Positions 53,968 to 58,657 of a stretch of 58,657 nucleotides of DNA are shown here, piece by piece. The stretch is from an uncultured Schlesneria sp. (lineage in GTDB: Bacteria; Planctomycetota; Planctomycetia; Planctomycetales; Planctomycetaceae). Both the position numbers and the translations under genes were made by a program. Numbering within the stretch: position 1 is the first letter of the stretch; each line of letters begins with the position of its first letter. Location of the stretch: contig CAILLA010000115.1 in NCBI GenBank assembly GCA_903834925.1, positions 1 to 58,657 on the forward strand, written 5' to 3'. Under the pieces are notes generated by a model. It was given only the letters and a program-made list of their open reading frames with translations. It did not search any database and was not told where the DNA came from.

Positions 53968-55083
53968 CTAGTGTTTTATCATTTGTCCATGTAGATAAAT
54001 ATCGCTGCCGAGCATTTCAACGACGGGTTGATCGATCGACGGACAATCGGTCATCGAATCCAACCCCCGCCCTGCAAGCGGAGAGTGCGCGTCGGAACCG
54101 CCAATTACTTTGCTTGCGATGAATGTATGGACTTCATCGATTAAGCGATTGTCGAAGAACGCCCCCAGCATTTGCCCACCCCCTTCGACCAACACGTTCG
54201 TAAAACGTCGACGCCCGAATTCCCGCGAGACCGCGTTGAGGTCAGGCTTTCCGTTGGAATCCGATTCGATCATGAGAACTTCGACACCAGCCTCACGGAG
54301 ACGACTGCATCGATCGGAAGGAGCATTGGCTGATGTCAAAACGAGAACGGGAGCCTCTGACACCGTTTGAGCAAGCTGTGATTCAACAGGAAGTCGCGCG
54401 TACGAATCGATTACGATACGCGTTGCAATTCGAGATCCTTTTGGACGAGCCGTTAATGCAGGATTATCGGCGAGAGCCGTTCCGATACCGACAAGAATGC
54501 CATCCATTCGGCCTCGCAGTTGATGCACGATAGCTCGTGAGGCTTCATTCGTAATCCATTTTGAGTGTCCCGTACGGGTCGCAATCTTGCCGTCGAGCGT
54601 CATCGCCCATTTGGCATGAAACCAAGGTCGATGCAGAGTGATCAGATTAATAAATGGTGCAACGAGCCTTTTGGCCTCTTGTTCCAAAATGCCGACTTCA
54701 ACGACAAGACCTGCACTGCGCAGTTCTTCGATCCCGCCTCCATCGACCCTTGGATTCGGATCGCGCACCGCGATGACGACTCGACGAATCCCCGCTGCAA
54801 TGACAGCGCGCGAACAGGGAGGGGTCTTACCGAAGTGACAACAGGGTTCCAGTGTGACATAGAGAGTGGCCCCGCGTGCCGCTGTGCCCGCTTCGTCCAA
54901 TGCATGGACCTCCGCGTGCGGGCCTCCATATTTCTGATGCCAACCTTCCCCAAGGATCGTTTCCGAGGAATCGACAACAATTGCCCCGACTGCCGGATTC
55001 GGCTCCACAAGCCCCTGTCCGCGGCGAGCTAATTCAATCGCTCGCCGCATCATCAATTCGTCAAAAATCTTTGCATCGCTCAT
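53968..55083 (-). CDS. ribD: Riboflavin biosynthesis bifunctional deaminase/reductase RibD
   Basis: A 371-residue two-domain enzyme for steps two and three of riboflavin synthesis. The N-terminal cytidine-deaminase-like domain has the zinc site PHAEVHAL (H56, E58) and LEPCCHFGKTPPC (C81, C90). The reductase domain starts near residue 150 (HAKWAMTLDGKIAT, SKWITNEASRAIVHQLRG, ADNPALTAR, VLVEGGGQMLGAFFDNRLIDEV). No FMN riboswitch is visible, which fits its position 3 bases behind the SEC-C gene, with which it is co-transcribed. Confidence 0.95.
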   Translation of the reverse strand: MSDAKIFDELMMRRAIELARRGQGLVEPNPAVGAIVVDSSETILGEGWHQKYGGPHAEVHALDEAGTAARGATLYVTLEPCCHFGKTPPCSRAVIAAGIRRVVIAVRDPNPRVDGGGIEELRSAGLVVEVGILEQEAKRLVAPFINLITLHRPWFHAKWAMTLDGKIATRTGHSKWITNEASRAIVHQLRGRMDGILVGIGTALADNPALTARPKGSRIATRIVIDSYARLPVESQLAQTVSEAPVLVLTSANAPSDRCSRLREAGVEVLMIESDSNGKPDLNAVSREFGRRRFTNVLVEGGGQMLGAFFDNRLIDEVHTFIASKVIGGSDAHSPLAGRGLDSMTDCPSIDQPVVEMLGSDIYLHGQMIKH

Positions 55084-55086
55084 GGC

Positions 55087-57231
55087 TTACTGACCCGGTA
55101 GCCAGATCTTACCTGCCGCTGGTACGGTTTGAGGTGCCGACGGATTCCACCCCCCCCCTATTGACGGAATGCTGTCCGGCGTGATGATTTCGACGGCAGA
55201 CCATGGGGATGGAATGTCGAACGTCAGTAGGGTCTGCTCAATATGCTGCCGAATCTGCGGAACTTTTGGTCCGTAGTAGGTGACAAAACGATTGAGAAGC
55301 GGCTTTAATTGAGGATCGGATGGGTCTTCGAGCCTCGCTCCAAACTCGGTCATGTCCCAAGCCCAGGCATTCTGAAAAGCGGTCTTTCCTTCGGGAGCAG
55401 GAAGATTTCGACCGCGATTGATCCATTCAAACATCTCTTCGCGTTGCCCATTGGCTGACGCAATTCCAGCAAGCGTCCGCAGGATACGGACACAATCAAC
55501 TTGATCAGCAATGGCTGGTCTCGCAATGGCCAACTTGAGTACTTTGTAAAGAGTCTCATCGTGACGAATTAGCATCGACCGATTTACAACAGTCACAAGT
55601 TGCTGATCGTTCAGTTGTTCAATCGGCAGACGATTCAACTGCATGATCGAAAGACTACCCAAACCTGTCTCGCCAGAGATTCCGAGGACCGGAAGCGGTT
55701 CAATACCCAGCCGAGCAAAAAGTGCGGTCAGCCCGATTCCTCGTTCTCGCTGTTGTGCAGACGCATCAAGGATATGCACTGCAGCAAGAAGAGGGACTTT
55801 GAGGGATGAATCTTTGGACGCTTGCTCTGGGGTTTTTCCTTGTAAGGCTTTTAAAGGAGTCTGTGGCCAGGTTTCAATTGCGACCTTATGCCAGAATTGA
55901 TTTAACAATTCACGACGACGAACAAGAGGCATTTTTTGAGGGAGATACCAGTGGTTCTCTAAAATCTCGGATTCTTTTGAAATCATCCCGACGACATGTG
56001 GCTGAGTCGGATCCTGATCCCATTCGATCAGGTCGGCAGTCCCCGAAGCCAAGGTCGATTTCGCATTCTCAAGATTTGGCCCGCGCAGTCCTGCGACCAT
56101 GATGAACGCGGGTTTATTCGTCTTTGGATCAGCATCGTGGATCACCACTTTGCCCAACACCTTGGGGACATTATCAAGTGTCAGCTGCGAAAAATTGGTC
56201 TGTTTAGGGTCCAAATCGAGGATGACATAACCCGCAACCGGACGATTCTCTGGTTCGCCGTCTTCTGGGACCTTGATTCGTTCGACTCGTGGCTGACCGT
56301 CTAATACGGTCAGCAGTCTCGAGACAGAACTTACGCGGCCGCGATAAACGCATTCTTCGATGACATCCGTTGCCAACTTCGCGTCGAGAATCTGCGCGAG
56401 CGTCTCGCATTCTACCGCAATTCCCAGATCCAAGTAGAAATGGGCCGCTCGGTGAAGTGATTCCGCTGCAGCGGTCTCGTCACCATCCCAAGCCCGGCAA
56501 AGCCCCGTCGCGTGCCAGTATTCAGGTTGTTCAGGCGAAGCTTTTGCTAACGCCAAAAAGACATCGGCCGCAATGCTCCAGCATCCCACCGCCGCGTATT
56601 TCTGCCCCTTCCGGATTTCTTTTTGAAGTTCATCCGAACTGGCTGCAATATTTGGTAAATGGTGCGAACCACGAATCGGGTAGGCAATTTCATCCGCACC
56701 GTCGATCTCGAGTAGTTGTACGAACAGATCCTGTCGCCGTTGCTCAGGAGCAAGCCTGAGTGCAAGTGCAAGATGTTCGCGAACGGCCATCATATGTCCG
56801 GCCTGCGCATGCACGGCTGCGAGTGTTGTTGCCAGATCGCTCACAAGGCCTGGAAGCTTTTTTGCGCTACGCTGAAACGCACGGTGCATGGCTCGTTTGG
56901 CTTGAACAGGCCCTTCAGAATGAAGCATTGCGGCTGCATAAAGGACGATCGCAAGCTCGTTGTCGGGATGACTCTCCAGAACCTGTTTCAATACATCCCG
57001 AGCAGCAGCGCTTTCGTTCAAATCCAGCAAAAGCATGCCGCGAGTTGTTCCAACCCAGGCATTATTGGGCCGTTTTGTTTCCAGAATTTCTAATTGCTGG
57101 ACTGCAACGCGAGGCTGATTACTGTCGATCAGCCGGACAATTCGGTCCATCTCATCAGCAATGGCATGACAACAAAATTTGAACTTTTTTCCGCTTCCAC
57201 ACGGACACGGACCATAAATATCGGCAGACAT
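55087..57231 (-). CDS. SEC-C motif protein with TPR-like repeats
   Basis: A 714-residue cytoplasmic protein. The N-terminus is a SEC-C zinc motif, YGPCPCGSGKKFKFCCH, with the CxCx8CC pattern at C9, C11, C20, C21. A long tetratricopeptide-like helical region follows (RVAVQQLEILETKRPNNAWVG, MLLLDLNESAAARDVLKQVLESHPDNELA, SWSIAADVFLALAKASPEQPEYWHATGLCRAWDGDETAAAESLHRAAHFYLDLG), then a C-terminal part without known domain. The ATG at 57231 with AAGGGG upstream is preferred over the frame reaching to 57342. SEC-C occurs in SecA, where it binds SecB and ribosomes; the function of stand-alone proteins of this kind is unknown. It is co-transcribed with ribD. Confidence 0.88.
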   Translation of the reverse strand: MSADIYGPCPCGSGKKFKFCCHAIADEMDRIVRLIDSNQPRVAVQQLEILETKRPNNAWVGTTRGMLLLDLNESAAARDVLKQVLESHPDNELAIVLYAAAMLHSEGPVQAKRAMHRAFQRSAKKLPGLVSDLATTLAAVHAQAGHMMAVREHLALALRLAPEQRRQDLFVQLLEIDGADEIAYPIRGSHHLPNIAASSDELQKEIRKGQKYAAVGCWSIAADVFLALAKASPEQPEYWHATGLCRAWDGDETAAAESLHRAAHFYLDLGIAVECETLAQILDAKLATDVIEECVYRGRVSSVSRLLTVLDGQPRVERIKVPEDGEPENRPVAGYVILDLDPKQTNFSQLTLDNVPKVLGKVVIHDADPKTNKPAFIMVAGLRGPNLENAKSTLASGTADLIEWDQDPTQPHVVGMISKESEILENHWYLPQKMPLVRRRELLNQFWHKVAIETWPQTPLKALQGKTPEQASKDSSLKVPLLAAVHILDASAQQRERGIGLTALFARLGIEPLPVLGISGETGLGSLSIMQLNRLPIEQLNDQQLVTVVNRSMLIRHDETLYKVLKLAIARPAIADQVDCVRILRTLAGIASANGQREEMFEWINRGRNLPAPEGKTAFQNAWAWDMTEFGARLEDPSDPQLKPLLNRFVTYYGPKVPQIRQHIEQTLLTFDIPSPWSAVEIITPDSIPSIGGGWNPSAPQTVPAAGKIWLPGQ

Positions 57232-57561
57232 GACGAATGCCCCTTCAACAAATGTGCGACGGAATATGATAAAGACTTCGTCCAACCGGACAGTGGGTCT
57301 TTCCTTGACTGGCAATACGTTTTTTGGCACTAAACTCAGCACCGATCGGGTGATAAGTTTCGTTGACGAACGGCGGTAACCGCATCGTCGAAGCGGGCAA
57401 GTTTAGCAAAACGTGCCTCGTTTAACAGGGGTGACGACCAGACAATAGCGGGCCAAAAGGAAGAACGATGAAACTCGATCGATTGGCCAACTGTTCAAGT
57501 TTTGCGGAATGCAATCGGCAAATTGGCGCAATTTGACCCTGTTGACGTGGTCTCAGCAGAT
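57232..57561. other. Intergenic region upstream of the SEC-C gene
   Basis: About 330 bases between the SEC-C gene and the end of the lipoprotein gene, both on the minus strand. It should contain the promoter of the SEC-C/ribD unit. No gene or repeat was found. Confidence 0.45.
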
Positions 57562-58407
57562 TCATCGCAGTTGGGGGATCGTTGCATCTGTCCAATTCGA
57601 CGAATGCAAAACAGAATGGCCAGGTATCGAAGCAGAGCCGTCTGTTTCGTCAGCGGCCAGATTGTCCGAATCCGCCTCGTGACGATTTTGCTGACTATCA
57701 CCAACAGGAGGCAGGAATTCATCAGATTCTTCGACCGTTTGAACCGGTTTCGGACGCTGCCTCTTGATTTGAACTCGTGAGTTTCCTGGTGGAAGTACAA
57801 CCTTCACAATCTGGCTAGCTTCAATTCGTCGATCGTCGAACGTTTGATATTTGAGATGGACGACAAGGTCCGTGTGCAGCGGAGACTGTTCCATTGGCAA
57901 TGTGAACTGGAACCCCGAACTTGTAATTCCGCGGGTCCAATGACTGCGACACTGGTCCGCCGAAAATGTCCATCGGCCAAGTTCGCGATCGGATTCCGGT
58001 AATTGAGGGTCAATTAAGCGAAATTCCAGCTCGCCAGGAACTTTAATCGGTTCGTTTTCAGAATCGACCGGCACGAACTGAATTACGACGGCATCGTCGC
58101 CGGGTCGGTCATCCTTGTTGAGTCCACCACTTGCCAGCGTATGAATACGTATTTTTTGGATATTGCTTTGCGGAAGGTTTGCAGGAGTGCTTTCGTGGCC
58201 GGCCTGGGACAATTCCGTTTTCAACCGTTCGGTCTCGTCTTTTGTCCGCTTGAGTTCCAATCGGGTCTTTGCGATTTCCCGCTGTGATTCCGATAACTGA
58301 GTTGACTGTTCGCGGATGCGAGCCTGCAACAAGTCCGTGTTCACACGCCCCGCGCAGCCGCAATGCAAAAACACAGCCAACATCAATGTCAGCAATTTGG
58401 ATTTCAT
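57562..58407 (-). CDS. Lipoprotein with coiled coil
   Basis: A 281-residue lipoprotein with a short signal peptide and lipobox HCGC (cysteine near residue 18). A coiled coil follows (LLQARIREQSTQLSESQREIAKTRLELKRTKDETERLKTELSQ, about 25-70) and then a beta-rich domain (AVVIQFVPVDSENEPIKVPGELEFRLIDPQ, LHTDLVVHLKYQTFDDRRIEASQIVKVVLPPG). The C-terminus is polar and probably disordered. ATGs at 58407 and 58419 are both possible. Function unknown; likely a periplasmic envelope component. Confidence 0.8.
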   Translation of the reverse strand: MKSKLLTLMLAVFLHCGCAGRVNTDLLQARIREQSTQLSESQREIAKTRLELKRTKDETERLKTELSQAGHESTPANLPQSNIQKIRIHTLASGGLNKDDRPGDDAVVIQFVPVDSENEPIKVPGELEFRLIDPQLPESDRELGRWTFSADQCRSHWTRGITSSGFQFTLPMEQSPLHTDLVVHLKYQTFDDRRIEASQIVKVVLPPGNSRVQIKRQRPKPVQTVEESDEFLPPVGDSQQNRHEADSDNLAADETDGSASIPGHSVLHSSNWTDATIPQLR

Positions 58408-58614
58408 TTGGCCATCCATGGCAATGATTTGACGACAATCAACCTTGACCGCGCACACTCGGAACACTATTGGCAAACGCAAAATTCCACAATGTCAGCT
58501 TTCAGTCGTGTCGCGTTCGAGTGCAAGACGCACTTTGCGCGTCTTTTGAATGCGAGTACATTTTGTGATCGGATGTGTTTTCATTTAATGGACTTAGCTC
58601 AAAGGGGGCCAAGG

Positions 58615-58657
58615 ATGGCATTCTCGAAGAGGTCTGTGGATCCAGTTGTTCAGGCTC
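58615..58657 (+). CDS. Possible start of a gene cut by the window end
   Basis: An ATG at 58615 follows an AAAGGGGGCC ribosome-binding-like sequence, and the frame stays open through the last base (MAFSKRSVDPVV...). Only 14 codons are visible, so this is tentative. Confidence 0.35.
   Translation, partial: MAFSKRSVDPVVQA

Overview
The window looks like chromosomal DNA of a planctomycete, most likely of the order Planctomycetales. The reason is the density of families largely restricted to or expanded in that phylum: three cytochrome-type DUF1549/DUF1553 or DUF1587/1592/1588/1585 proteins, each with a Tat-exported DUF1501 or DUF1552 partner, an orphan DUF1501, a DUF1559 prepilin-like protein with its lipoprotein neighbour, a cysteine-rich YTV envelope protein, a BatA/VWA protein and a Cys-type sulfatase. 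I cannot name the genus from sequence alone. Many starts needed correction from the longest open frame; several use TTG or GTG.

Layout. 0-4.5 kb: the tail of an unknown gene, a SUMF1-fold protein without FGE cysteines, a BatA/VWA membrane protein and a DUF2752 protein. 4.7-11.3 kb: two related lipoproteins followed by mreB, mreC, mreD and a long PBP2, a cell-elongation and peptidoglycan cluster; a palindromic repeat sits between mreB and mreC. 11.3-13.5 kb: structured noncoding DNA, a YkgJ-type gene, a broken LRR gene and a small unknown gene. 13.7-16.8 kb: rplY, pth, rpsF, ssb and rplI, closed by a strong terminator. 17-25 kb: a DUF1549/DUF1501 pair, a thioredoxin-YHS protein, an M20 peptidase and a GT-C-like membrane protein.

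25-32 kb is an accessory-looking stretch of small secreted proteins and lipoproteins, a DUF4287 protein, a tandem YCII protein, a DUF1559 unit and a VOC protein. It is bracketed by two inverted copies of a roughly 125 bp repeat. 32-38 kb: a sulfatase, then on the minus strand a three-gene cassette of an S1/P1 nuclease, a ferritin-like iminophenyl-pyruvate dimer synthase-like protein, and a fusion of a trypsin-like protease with a DRGH endonuclease. This cassette is the best candidate for an undescribed system. 38.5-49.7 kb: two DUF1592/DUF1552 pairs on opposite strands, an orphan DUF1501 with decayed coding DNA behind it, and a Ca2+/cation antiporter. 49.8-58.6 kb: a WD40 protein, a SpoU rRNA methylase, the YTV protein, ribD downstream of a SEC-C/TPR protein, and a coiled-coil lipoprotein.

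How the genes fit together. The mre-PBP2 block and its upstream lipoproteins probably build the cell wall. The rplY-rplI block serves translation and replication. The DUF15xx pairs join a haem-motif exported protein to a Tat-exported partner and are probably periplasmic enzyme units of unknown substrate. All functions come from reading motifs by eye; no database search was run.
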